A stretch of DNA of 64,000 bases from Gracilariopsis chorda. Its lineage: Eukaryota; Rhodophyta; Florideophyceae; Gracilariales; Gracilariaceae. The notes under the pieces are model-generated. The model ran no database searches. It was not told the DNA's origin and saw only the letters and a list, made by a program, of their open reading frames with translations. A program made the position numbers and the translations under genes. Every line of letters begins with the position of its first letter. The stretch's first letter is position 1. Shown piece by piece: positions 42,490-53,200 of the stretch. The stretch lies in assembly GCA_003194525.1 (NCBI GenBank), contig NBIV01000062.1, positions 62,001-126,000 on the forward strand, given 5' to 3'.

Positions 42490-43200
42490 AGGCCCCAAAC
42501 GTAATCGAAGGTTGTTTGGAGAAGTTAATCTTACGCTGCTGGTACCCCTTACCCTTGATATCTACCTCTGCAGACCTAGGTCCTAAGAGTTGTAGAAGGT
42601 GAAGTGATCTGGACACGGTCATGTCTTCGCTCTGCGAAGTCCGCGGTGATGGAGACTTCTTTGCTTCGAAAGTCTGGGTTTTGCCGCCTTATAATTTCTT
42701 GTCTTAAAATCTCGTGCGCAGATCCTATAGCCGGAATCTTTCCCGCTTTTCTGACTTTCGTTTTGGCTTGTTGATGAAGAAGTTCTTGTACGTCACATGA
42801 AGGTCTTCCTCCCGGCACGCTTCAGCACACAGATCATGAAGTAGCGCTGGCCCTTTGTTACCGCGACACGAGCAGGCAATGGCAAACAAAACAAAAGTCC
42901 TGTTCCTTAAAAAGGCGTGGCATAAACTTTACCTACGCCCGCCCATATGGCGATGAATAAAAAACACTGATAGTGACAGGGTACACACAGACAAAGCTTC
43001 CAGTTGATATTGAAGGATTTGCACGTTTATATGTAGGACATACAGGAGCTGCTGTCAACGGGGATTCAAGGTCTCCCTCAAAACGAAAATGGAAAGCTTC
43101 TTTGAAATGCTTGGATTTTGTAGTTAGACCATTAGGCGATGGCTGCATTCTCCCTAGCAGCACATTTGGTTTTTCCCTTTGCTTCGCACCAAGGCGCGTG
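42490..43200. other. Spacer between convergent genes
   Basis: A minus-strand frame of 80 codons (42576-42818) and frames near 42933-43311 look marginally coding, but none has a domain or a clear ATG. 3' untranslated sequence of both neighbours is the simplest reading. Confidence 0.35.
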
Positions 43201-45190
43201 CTAATACTGACGTTGAATGCTTTCACTCCTCGTCATGTTGAAGTTGCGGAAAGGATTTTCGGCAGCATCGTCACTTGTAGGCCCCGATGCCTGCGATGTG
43301 GTGGCATTTGAGTTGTCTTCCTCTTCAGGCATTCGACGATACTGTGAAAAGTCAAGAGGGTCGCGGATTTTGGGCATGATCGGTGGAGTTTCATTCTGTG
43401 TGCAAAACAAGTCAAGCATTGGCGGGGACGGAAGTGAACAACATGTTAGCAAAATCTCTGAAAGGTTCAAGCTCAGCCGGTGACTAAAACAAAGTATAGG
43501 AGGAGGAAATGAAAAACAGATGAACATACCCGTACTAGCTGAAAGTTGAAGTCCTTAAACCACCTGCTTCTCATGATTTCCGTAGCGCCTTGCTGTGAGC
43601 CAAGGCGCTTGGTTGCGTCGCGACGTAAGAGCTTCTTAACAAGCTGCTTACAGTCATTACTAATGTTGATGTCATCCGGCCACTTGACGTTTTCGTTAAC
43701 AATCTTCTTGAAGGTTTCATCTGTATAAGTGCCCTTGAACGGGGTGGTGCCTGTTAGCATTTCATATATGAGAATGCCCAAGGTCCACCAGTCGACTGCT
43801 GAGCTCTGACCGACACCATTGACAACCTCCGGTGCAATATATTCCTCGGTGCCAACGAAAGAGTTGGTCTGGTATGGAAGCACAGGTTCTGAGCTGACAA
43901 TCTCAAAGTTGTTGAGAGCTGAGTTGGTTCTCCCTATATAAAGAACAAGAGTTCACAGTACGCGAAATGATGACAAACGAAGGTAGAGAAAACAGTTAGA
44001 TACTGGAATATGAGCGGTAGAATCAGACGCGAAACAAGTGGTAATGATGACAGCGCATAAGAAGTAACGAGTTGGAGGCAAGAAATGACGAGTCGAGCAA
44101 GCACATAAAAATAACGAAATAATGCAGTGCTCTGAGCAACATGCCACGGCCAAGCGGCAATGGAGCAACACGGGCGGGGCAGCTGAATATGCATGGTACG
44201 CAAAGCAAGAGGGAGGCGGAAAGGGCGGTATAAAGGCAGGAAGGCGCGTGAAGCGGAAAAGTGACAAAAGTTGTGAAACGTACTCATGGTTAATGACTGG
44301 CGCAGTTTATCGGTGAATGACAACTGATGTTGGATGACCTGCGGGGGTACGGCATGCGCTCGTTTTGAGAGGTCAAAGTCTGTGAGAGCAATGTGACCGG
44401 TTGCTCGCATGAGAATGTTCTCCGGTTTGAGATCCCTGTAGATGAAGCCCATGTGGTGCAGATACTCGAGGGCGAGAATGACCTCCGCAGCGTAGAATCG
44501 GACGGCATCCTCTTTGAGGCGGCGCTTGGGTTGACGTTGAAGAACGCGGAAGAACTCTCCTCCAGCACAGTAGTCCATTACGAAACAGAGACGGTCGGGG
44601 GTCTGGAAGGAGGCATACATAGTGACGATGAAAGGATGATTTGCGGTTGCGAGAATTTCACGTTCGGTCATGACGCGCTTGACCTTGTTTTTCTGAATCA
44701 TTTCTTCGCGCGACAGAACCTTCATGGCGTAGAGCTTATCGGTACCCTTGAGGCGGACGAGAAAAACCTGACCGATGCCGCCTCGACCGAGAAGCTTGAG
44801 TCTGGTAAAGTGTTGGGGTCCGATATGGGTGTCCTTGGCGGGGAAGGCAGGGGAGCATGGGACGGAGACGGTGTGGAGGACGGTGTTATCGCGGTAAGGG
44901 GCAAAGGCGGATCGTTTGGAGTTGAAGGCATTGTCAGAGGAGGAGGCGCCTCCGGGGGAGGGACGGGAAAAGACTGGCGAAGGGGCTGTGCCGTGCGAAG
45001 GGGTGGAGGTGTTGGAATTGGATTGTTGTGGCTCTGCCTGGTGGCCTCCAGTGCGACTCTGATTCATGCGCTGACGGAAGGCTCGGTCTGACTTGGGGTC
45101 AGGGTGCGGGGGATTGGGGGGTGGGGCAGAGGGGGATGGGGATTTGCGCTGTGAGTTGAGCTGCGGTTGAGTGCTTGGGGAGGAGCTCAT
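43201..45190 (-). CDS. AGC-family Ser/Thr kinase, phototropin/FPK (Nrc-2, Kin82) class, three exons
   Basis: Exons in sense order are 45190-44284, 43933-43530 and 43395-43201. The introns are 350 bp (GTACGT...TAG) and 134 bp (GTATGT...CAG). The product has 501 residues. A disordered Ser/Pro N-terminus of about 125 residues is followed by the kinase: glycine loop [11 protein letters not shown], Lys157 (AMKVL), YRDLKPEN with Asp253, and DFD at 271-273 in LTDFDLSK, the variant of DFG typical of phototropin-like and fungal flippase kinases. An insert precedes [15 protein letters not shown]. The C-terminus has an FRNF resembling the AGC hydrophobic motif. In yeast, kinases of this class phosphorylate P4-ATPase flippases. 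The same bases on the plus strand are shadows. Confidence 0.85.
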
Positions 45191-45218
45191 GGCTGTGGAG
45201 GTGGTGGTGGTTGGGGGA

Positions 45219-45240
45219 GGGGGGGGGGGGGGGGGGGGGG
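45219..45240. repeat. Mononucleotide G22 run
   Basis: C tract in the leader of the kinase, beginning 29 nt before its ATG in sense orientation. Confidence 0.9.
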
Positions 45241-45374
45241 AGGAAGAGGGAAGGAAGGGGGAAGGAAGGGGGAGGGGACGGGGTTGGAGGGTTTGCGGAG
45301 GGTGGTTAGGTTTTGGGGATATGGGAGCTGTTCGGGAGGGGGTGGTTGCGTTTGGGTTGTTGCGTTTGGGGTTT

Positions 45375-45392
45375 GGGGGGGGGGGGGGGGGG
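45375..45392. repeat. Mononucleotide G18 run
   Basis: Second G run, about 185 nt upstream of the kinase ATG. Confidence 0.9.
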
Positions 45393-45985
45393 TGTAGGGG
45401 GAGGTGGTGTGAGGGATGACGAGTTTTCGGTTGGAGTGCGAGACGTGGTGTGGGAACGGAGGCAAGGAATAGGTGTTGGATAGGGGTGGGGGGTAGGTGG
45501 GAGTGGTTGGTAGTGCGCAGCAGAGGCGCGTGTTTGTGTGCGGCTGCGGCTGCCGGGGGCGCGCTGCAGAGCAGTGCGGCGTAACGGCGTCTCACGCGAC
45601 CGACGTGCTCGTGGCGCCGCTCAGCGTGCGCGAGCGGGTGCGGTATGTGGCGCCACGTTGCCACGTGCCCGGGCTTGCGCGCCCCTCAAATCGGTCAACA
45701 AAACTTTCGCACAACCAAAGTTTGAACTTTTGTGTCTGGCACGCATCGCACGCCTCTGATTCGGTCGCGCCAGATTCGATTGGCCGCGCTGCGATACGGG
45801 GGGGAGGCGTTTCTGCTGCAGCAGTGCCACGTGGCAGCGCTGGCGCCGTGGCACCGCTGTGTCGGCCCATCCGCGCGATGGCGCGCACGTATACGCGCTG
45901 CATTGCGATGGAGCGCATGTATACGCGCTGCTGCACCGACACATGGCGCCCGCGACGACCCGATGCCGGGCCGCAGACTCGCGCC

Positions 45986-47815
45986 ATGCCGATGCGAAAC
46001 CCCGCGCCCGAGCTACCGCCACCGCCACCGCCACCGCCTGCGGAGCTCCCCCCCGCCCCTGCTTCCTCCCGTCAGTCCCCCGTTCCCACCCGCAGCTCAT
46101 CCCCGTCCACCGAACCAGAGGCCCCCCCGCCCGCCCCCACCGCCCAGAAGAGGCGCCACAACAACCAGAGCGATAAACCACCCCTGCAGAAGCGTCCCCG
46201 TCGTCCCACCGGCGATGATATCGTTCGTGCCGCATGCTCCACTCTCACTGCCCGTAATCCACAGCACAATCGCTTCTCTTTCGAACAGATTGCCGATGTC
46301 TTGAAGGAGAAGAAACAGAAGAACTGGAAGACTCACTTACAGCGAACTCTTCGTCGTGGCACCGTCTTGATCCGCGTTCCAGATCTCCCTCAAGAGCTTT
46401 ACACCCTCAAGGATTCCAACAGCATTTCCGTCAAGCCCAATAAGAGAGATGCTGTAGAAAGGAAGAAAGATTTGTCCGATGATGATGTAAAGCTTTCGGA
46501 AGAAGCCTTATGTAGGGCTACCGTTCCGAGCGAGTGGACTACTGAAGCATTCAAACCACTTCGTCTCAGCATATTTGATAAGTCACCCGCCATTCGCTTC
46601 ATCGGTCCGCCGCAGCATAACATCGTCTGCGGTCATAAGGGCTATCGAATGGTTCGCGCCACGTCTCCTGTATGCGAGGGAGACTGGTATTTTGAAGCTA
46701 AGATGCTGCCGTACAACGGTGATGGCGCCGTGCGACTGGGCTGGTCTCAGCGACGCTCAGATCCCGAAACTCCTGTAGGATTCGATATCTACGGCTTTGG
46801 CTATCGTAATCGTACTGGTGAGTTTGTTCACGCAGCGCGCCTAAAGCCCTACGGTGAGCCTTTCGGTGACGGTGATGTTATCGGGTGTCGAATTCAGTTG
46901 CCCACACTGACCGATGACCAAAAGCAACGCATCAAAGAAACCGATGATAAGTGGTTACATCACCGTTTTATTAACCTTCTACAGGGTCAACCACCACCGG
47001 ATAGTGCCATTGATATTCACGGGCAAGTGTTCGTACACTTTTATAAGAATGGCAGGCATTTGGGGATTCCCGCATTCTTCACCGAGAAGGATTCGAAAGA
47101 CTCGCGCTCAGCGCGGAAAGCCGCTGCAGAAAAGCGTCCGAATCCTCAGCTCAACGTCAAGACCACGTCTTCTACCAAACGGGAAGTGCGCGCTGGATAT
47201 TTCTATCCTTCAATTGCCTTGTACGGTAGTGCTGTGGTTCAGGCTAACTTTGGTCCCAACTTTAGCTTTCCACTCCCTGAAGGCACCAAACCTATGTGTG
47301 AGGCTGCGAGAGATGCTCCGCCTCCGAAGCCTATTGAGCAGGAAACGAAGGAGGCCCAACTCGTTCAGGATAATATTCAACCTGAGAAGAAGCCGTTGCC
47401 GGCAGAGACGGGCGCTGCTGAGATGAAGGGCCACCAGCCTGTTCAGGAATCGTCGAATGCGAACGCTGTACAGGCACAATTGGATGCTCAACCTGTGCAA
47501 GAACCTGTGCAAGAACAGTCAGAGGTTGCCAGTGCAACTGATAATCCCGCTAGTGGTAATAACGCTGTTGATGGTGCGCGTGGTGTGGGTGGGAGTGCAA
47601 CCGGTGAAAATGACGTCGAAATGGAGGATACAGCAGGTGTTATAATCGTTAATGATGTCAACGTTGAAGCCCATGCAAACGATGACCCTGACAGTCAAGA
47701 GAAGGAACAAGCTCCTGTCAAGAATGATGCACCCCTGAAAACAAATACCGACGTTTCGGCGAACGAGTCGCCGCCGGATCTAGAAGTGGCAGAACGTACG
47801 AAAGCCGCAATGTAA
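45986..47815 (+). CDS. ASH2: ASH2/Bre2-like COMPASS subunit (winged helix plus SPRY)
   Basis: ATG 45986 (MPMRN) gives 609 residues; the frame is open further up, with another ATG at 45878, so the start is uncertain. A proline-rich N-terminus and a basic KRPRRP stretch lead to a winged-helix-like segment (FSFEQIADVLKEKKQKNWKT). The SPRY domain follows: GDWYFEAKMLPYNGDGAVRLGWSQ, GFDIYGFGYRN, GDVIGCRIQ, then an insert and FYPSIALYGSAVVQANFGPNF, which closely follows the ASH2L order. The tail of ~170 residues is acidic and Gln-rich. ASH2/Bre2 pairs with RbBP5 and an MLL/Set1-type methyltransferase to methylate histone H3K4. No PHD finger is seen. Confidence 0.83.
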   Translation: MPMRNPAPELPPPPPPPPAELPPAPASSRQSPVPTRSSSPSTEPEAPPPAPTAQKRRHNNQSDKPPLQKRPRRPTGDDIVRAACSTLTARNPQHNRFSFEQIADVLKEKKQKNWKTHLQRTLRRGTVLIRVPDLPQELYTLKDSNSISVKPNKRDAVERKKDLSDDDVKLSEEALCRATVPSEWTTEAFKPLRLSIFDKSPAIRFIGPPQHNIVCGHKGYRMVRATSPVCEGDWYFEAKMLPYNGDGAVRLGWSQRRSDPETPVGFDIYGFGYRNRTGEFVHAARLKPYGEPFGDGDVIGCRIQLPTLTDDQKQRIKETDDKWLHHRFINLLQGQPPPDSAIDIHGQVFVHFYKNGRHLGIPAFFTEKDSKDSRSARKAAAEKRPNPQLNVKTTSSTKREVRAGYFYPSIALYGSAVVQANFGPNFSFPLPEGTKPMCEAARDAPPPKPIEQETKEAQLVQDNIQPEKKPLPAETGAAEMKGHQPVQESSNANAVQAQLDAQPVQEPVQEQSEVASATDNPASGNNAVDGARGVGGSATGENDVEMEDTAGVIIVNDVNVEAHANDDPDSQEKEQAPVKNDAPLKTNTDVSANESPPDLEVAERTKAAM

Positions 47816-48306
47816 ATATCATTAACCTGTGACGCTTTCTCGGAGATGCCACAGCTTCTTCGTGTTTATCATAACTTTGACGTACTTGCGGGTGATGAGA
47901 TTTTCGAAATCATGCGTTGGGTAGCGGATCAGGCTTGTCTTTGACTGCGATGAGAGGTATAAGTTTGCCATCGCCGCACCATTCACAAACCACACCGTAT
48001 CTGGATCGTTTGTTCGAAGAGACTTTCATCTTGATTATAGTACTCGAGTACTATCATACGGTGTTCCTTCGTTACGAGCAGAGTAAACCAAGAGAATTTC
48101 CTGTGCAATGAGTTTCATCGCGATAGCTGAGCTAGTAATTAAGAGAGTGGAACATTTACAAGTTGGGGATACAAAGCTAGTAACTGGTCGTTTTGGGTAT
48201 CGAGGTGTGGGTAACGAGCTATGGATTGCAACATGGGCAAGGGCCGCATCTGTGAGGGCCCCCGGAGCCACATGGAAGTACAGAAGAAGACAAGTAGTGG
48301 TAATCG
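47816..48306. other. Spacer between convergent genes
   Basis: Carries the 3' ends of the ASH2-like and CDC50 transcripts; no gene seen. Confidence 0.5.
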
Positions 48307-49521
48307 CTATTCCATATCAAGCTTGTGAAGGTAGTCGCGTAGCCAGATTGCCGGGTCAGAGGGCCGGGATGACTGCGGAGAGCAGACGTGCGTCGCAAGC
48401 AGAAAGCATGCGACAGACAAGGCTGCCATGCCGACGAACAAGTAGGCACCGCCCAAAAATGGATTGCGACCCCCAAACCACTTGACGGTGGACACTTCGA
48501 AGGCCTTTGTTCCGTTAAAGCTACTTACTGGAAAGGTACTGTTTATGCTCATGTAGAATGTGCTGTTTCCGGGTAGATCTTCGTCAATTATGCGGTACAA
48601 TTTGTCGAAATCACGGAACGCTGATAATCTCATCCACACAATGAAGTCCTCATCTTGAAGTAGGTCGTTTGCTGAGGTTCTATCTCGAGCGGATGCACGA
48701 TCATCCACTGCCTCGGTGAAGAAGCGGCTGTCTTGGTTGGGTCGGAATTTGTGCTCCACGTCGGTCCACCAAGCTATTCCTTTCTTTTTCCATTTGACGC
48801 GCTGTTCGCACTTCTCGTCTTTGCAAAACTGAAAGGTGTCGTTGAAAGTGGAAAAGGCGGTAAGTCCGCACGGGTAACGAAACTCGGCGGGATCGAAACC
48901 TTTCTCACCTTGTGTCGTGTTTGGTTTAAACAACCAGGGCTCGCACGTGGAGACCTCGAGCGAGGTTGTCGGAACCTTACCCATGTTCATGACGTCAGAG
49001 CGGGATTTCACGTACTTGCGGGCGTTTTGATGAAAGTCAGTGAGGGAGTAGAAAAGGTAAGAGGGAGCGGGAATGGGCTTGTCAATGGGCACCTCCACTA
49101 GACAATCGGTGGAGACATTGTCGCCTTTCGGAATGCACGCCGAAACGGTGGAGTAGACCTGTTTGCCCGTACTGCGAATTGAGGCGGTGCCTGCAAGAAG
49201 CGCGGAACCGATTGGAATGAAGACGAGCGCGATGGCGAAGTAGAGCGAGATGACGCAACGCGGAGAGAATGTGCAAGTGTAGGAGGAGAGGTCCTGCTGC
49301 TTGACGGTGGCAATTGCGGCGGCAAAACTCTTGTCACGCGTGCGAACAGTGGGCGGAATGTTCTCGTCCATGATGGCGGCGGGCGAGCTGGTGCCCCAGT
49401 CGTCGTCATCCGCCGAAGGCTGACGGAGGGCACGACGAAGTCTCGGCAAGCGCATGCCGAAGGGCGACGAAGAGGCGGAGGATGGCAAGGGACGGGGGCG
49501 TGAAGAAGCGGCGCGTGCCAT
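48307..49521 (-). CDS. CDC50: CDC50/Lem3 family, P4-ATPase flippase beta subunit
   Basis: ATG 49521 gives 404 residues; ATG at 49371 (MDENIPP) is an alternative start. The topology is that of CDC50: a cytosolic N-terminus, TM1 (ISLYFAIALVFIPIGSALL, about 90-112), a large lumenal domain with paired cysteines and NxS/T sites (NVST, NTT, NDT, NST, NGT), and TM2 (AYLFVGMAALSVACFLLATHV) near the C-terminus. PCGLTAFSTFNDTF matches the conserved CG-x-x-A-x-S-x-FND block, and WFGGRNPFLGGAYLFVG the conserved NPFLGG block before TM2. CDC50 is needed for ER exit and activity of phospholipid flippases. Confidence 0.9.
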   Translation of the reverse strand: MARAASSRPRPLPSSASSSPFGMRLPRLRRALRQPSADDDDWGTSSPAAIMDENIPPTVRTRDKSFAAAIATVKQQDLSSYTCTFSPRCVISLYFAIALVFIPIGSALLAGTASIRSTGKQVYSTVSACIPKGDNVSTDCLVEVPIDKPIPAPSYLFYSLTDFHQNARKYVKSRSDVMNMGKVPTTSLEVSTCEPWLFKPNTTQGEKGFDPAEFRYPCGLTAFSTFNDTFQFCKDEKCEQRVKWKKKGIAWWTDVEHKFRPNQDSRFFTEAVDDRASARDRTSANDLLQDEDFIVWMRLSAFRDFDKLYRIIDEDLPGNSTFYMSINSTFPVSSFNGTKAFEVSTVKWFGGRNPFLGGAYLFVGMAALSVACFLLATHVCSPQSSRPSDPAIWLRDYLHKLDME

Positions 49522-49807
49522 GCGAAAGGGCGTCTGCTCAAGTGATGTGACGCGTGCCACAGTCGCCCAGCGGCGTGGTGCATGTGGAGTTGTTGTTGCT
49601 TGTCCGACTCTTCACGGGCGGGTGCTTTCTGTTGGCCAACGCTGCCACGGCCTCCAGCGCAGCTGCCGCAGCGCATGGCCGTCTCTTGGCGCCGCCCGCA
49701 CAGTGCGCGCCGCTTTGACGCCTCTTGTTGTCACTTCGCCTGTCATCCTGTCAGACGCGCCCTGCCGCCGCTGTCAGCATCGCGCGTTGCTCCCCATTTG
49801 CTCGCAT

Positions 49808-50225
49808 TGTAAGACCACTGGGCTACAAAAGTGTGTCCGGCCACACACTGATGTGAGCTTGTCCAGCGATACTTGTAGTGAGCTTCCACGAGCGTAGGCG
49901 GAACCGAGTTTGAATGAACGAATCAGCTTGTAGTGAGCTCCCACACTCCCCGGTCAAACTCGGTGGAGCCGAAGCGAGGCGTATGTAACGTTTTGACGAC
50001 GTGTTGTGTAGATGTGTAGATGTGTAGATGTGTAGATGTGTAATACTCCCCGGTGATTGGTGTGACTTTGTGCGACGGAAAGTGCGGAGCAGACAAAGGC
50101 AATGGCGACTGGTGAGAATCGAACTGTGTACCCCAGCGGCAGCGATGAGCGCCCATAACCTGTAAGACGACTGGGCTACAAAAGTGTCCGGCTTGTCCAG
50201 CGATACTTGTAGTGAGCTCCCACAC
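49808..50225. repeat. Local repeat cluster with tRNA-derived sequence and minisatellite
   Basis: The segment 49808-49889 recurs at 50161-50225 in direct orientation with a ~20-bp indel (shared GTAAGAC-ACTGGGCTACAAAAGTGT and CTTGTCCAGCGATACTTGTAG). A GTGTAGAT minisatellite of about 4.6 units occupies 50006-50042. An inverted pair (ACCGAGTTTGA near 49896 and TCAAACTCGGT near 49954) lies between. Confidence 0.7.
50100..50185 (-). pseudogene. tRNA-derived pseudogene or SINE head
   Basis: Read on the minus strand, TGTAGCCCAGTCGTCT (50165-50180) fits an A box in a D-arm and CAGTTCGATTCTC (50114-50126) fits a B box in a T-loop, at tRNA-like spacing. The 3' end (CACCAGTCGCCA) looks like an acceptor end, but the T-stem and acceptor stem do not pair, so it is not an intact tRNA gene. 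Confidence 0.4.
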
Positions 50226-50233
50226 GCATCGCA

Positions 50234-53200
50234 TCACTCTCCCCCGCACCGCACGCCGTGCTCAGCGGCCCAGCGCTCCAGGTGCGCCGCCCGCTCCGGT
50301 TGCGCCGCCAGTCCCTTCGACCCGTGCTTGAGCAGTTGCCACAATTTCACCACCGTGTTCACGTTCCATTCACGCTGCAGAGCGCGCTCAAGAAGCGCAA
50401 CTGCTCGCGTCGGGTTCGCCGCCACCCCTGGAGCACCGTGAGTCAGCGCGTCGGCAAGATTCTGTACAGCGTACACATTCTCGTCTTCTTGCATCGCCCG
50501 TTCGTAAAGATCGACCGCCCGCACAGCGTCTGCCTCCACGCCTTCAGCTCCCACCATCTTCAGGCAAGCCAGACCAACCATCGCGTCCGTACGTCCATCT
50601 TCCTCTATCGCCTGATTGAAAAGCTGCACCGCGCGAATCGGATCAGCCGCTAGCCCATCTCGCCCATTTGTCAGTAACAACGCCAGGTTCACCATGGCAT
50701 CTGTCCGTCCGCCTTCAGATATAGCACGTTCATACAGCGTCGCAGCTTTGCGAAAGTCTTGGCGAACACCACCACCGCCAGTTGACACAATTCGCGCCAG
50801 CGCAACCATCGCATCTGCCCGCCCCTCATTGCTTGCATACTCGAATAACTCAACAGCTCGCTCTGCGTCCGCCTGTTTACCACCTCCGACCCTCATCAAT
50901 AGCCTCGCCAAAAAAAACATCGCATCTGCTCTGCCTTCCTCAATAGCGCGCTCATACAACCTCACAGCTCGTTGTGCATTTCCTTCCTCACTCCACATCA
51001 GTCCCGTGCTCAGTATCCACGCCAGTCCAACCATCGCGTCCGTGTTTCCCCCTTCTCGTATAGCGCACTCCAGGAGCTGAATAGCTCGATTAACGTCCAC
51101 GTTTACTCCCATTGCACCACAATTCAGCAAGTTCGCAAGGTAGTACATAGCATCAGTGCGCCCGCCTTCTTCTATTGCCTTTTCATACAGCTCCACCGCT
51201 CGAATTGCATCAACTTCCACATCTTTCGCTCCTTTGTCCAGCAGCTTTGCCAGCATGTACATTGCACCGGTATGTCTCCCTTCCTTGATAGCTCTCTCGT
51301 ATAACTTCACAGCTTTGGGCGCATCCACACTAACACCAGGCGCTCCATCCTGCAACAAATTCGCCAAATTGTACACCGCTTCAATCCCATCTCCCGTCAT
51401 CATAGCTTCTTCAAAAAAGCTCTTTGGCTCTCACAGCATCTCTTTTCACTCCGTCAGCTCCCTCTAGCAGCAGCTTTGCGAGCAAATTCAGGATGCTCGC
51501 GCAGGAAGGGTGGCGTTTTTTTAGAACCATCAGCATAAAATAGTACACCACCAAGTCTTCTTTCACATAAAACGATAATCTTATCGAAATATCTTGTGAA
51601 TCTGCTTCTCTTCGCGCTGGGAACGCGTACGACCGTGCATACATGACGATTAAAGCAGAAGATCGGGAAATGTATATCATCAATTCCATTAGCGATCGCA
51701 CCTTCCTTGTGTTTTCTATACTTCTGTCGCAGCGCTGCAGAATCAATAGGAAACCAAACAGCGTTTCTTCGATGACTTCCGCCATGCTATGTCCGTATTC
51801 TGTAGCCAGCTTTTCGCAAGCAGGATACACTACGTCGAAAAGTGTCTTGCGCCCTTCGTCAGAGATTGTCGACACACTCTTCTCACCTTTCGGTAAGACG
51901 GCGGCAATGTACCTATTCAAAATGCCGACGATTTTCCTAGGCGTATCCGTTGCAGTACCATGTCTGAAAAGAAAGTGCACGCACTTTGCCAGTGCCTCTC
52001 GTCCACCGTCGCTTCTTTCATACTCGAACGCAGCTGATTCATAGAGAAGGGCAATTCTCTCAACATCACATTCATCTTCGCAACTCAACCGATCAGCAAG
52101 ACTGAGGACATCCTCGTTCAACTCTGGCATATGGTTATCACCAAGGCCTCCATTTTGAAAACTCAGCACAAACCTCGGCAACCAATTCCGGATCAACGTT
52201 GTTGCGTGCTTTAGAACCCGAGGCTGCGCTTCGTCATACTGGACCATATGCTGCTGATCTGTTACCATACGTACTAACGATGTTATCCCATTCTGTTCAT
52301 TCTGCAGTGGTATCGTAGTGCGAACTCCAAGTTGACTTCCCAGTAAACTGCTGTTCTCAACTTCAAACCTACAAAAATCGAACCTAAAGGGCAGCCAACC
52401 TTTCCATACCGGGAAAGAGTCCCCCGTCGTCGTGTTTATTTCCCCGAAATCAACAATTAAGGGGCCCTTCGTCACGAAGAGGTCCACAGTTTTTGCGAGG
52501 TGTTTTTTTCTCCATTTCTCTTTACCGCCCAGTCTTCCAAGAAAAGCATCGCGCCATAGTGACCACTTGAAATAATTTGAGCTGTCGTCCCATATGATCG
52601 TGGCTGAAGCCATCAGACGATGATACGCGTCCACTGACTCAAATGTGAGCAGGACAGAACAGTCCTGTGGAGCACAGACCGGAATAATACGAACCTGAAC
52701 GAGCTTGAAAGGGTCTTGATGGTCCTGCAAGAGCATGTCTTCTTCAACCGGCTCGATTTGTATTGTATGAGCTTGTACGTCGAGAAGTTGGTCCGGAGGG
52801 CATTTTCTAGGCTCTGTAACAACTTGCAATGAAGGGAAACATAGAATACAACGTAGTATAGTTTGAACGTTTCCTGGTGCTCCGTTCGAATTGTTCCCAG
52901 GTTGGACACCATACGTGTCCGCAGACTCTTCAAGTTGCTCTTGCGGTTCGACATCATGTGTGTCCGCAGACTCTTCAAATTGCTCTTGTAATTCCCAAAT
53001 AAGTCGTGACTGTACGCATCTACGGAGGAGGGCAGCTTCAATTTGTTTTCCTCGGAAAATGTTCGAAAGTTCTGTGCTGATCTTGCAACGATAGAACCCT
53101 CCTGCTTGTTTCATTTTAACATGGAAAAGGGATGCAGAAGAATTTATCCTCTGTTGAGTTCTGTTGTTCAGAAGCCATCGCGCCATACCCGTACGAACGT

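Larger units (their letters stand above)
45191..45985. other. Divergent promoter region, kinase and ASH2-like genes
   Basis: 795 bp between divergent starts. The kinase side is G-rich on the plus strand, with two long G runs. The ASH2 side is GC-rich, with in-frame read-through upstream of the chosen ATG. Confidence 0.5.

Noticed and set aside
43934-44283. C-terminal part of the kinase frame reading into intron 1
   Set aside because: The kinase motif order breaks here and resumes in the next exon after a clean GTACGT...TAG intron that restores the frame.
45497-45985. Upstream extension of the ASH2-like frame
   Set aside because: Starts from GTG and reads through GC-rich promoter; ATG 45878 within it remains possible but is less likely than 45986.
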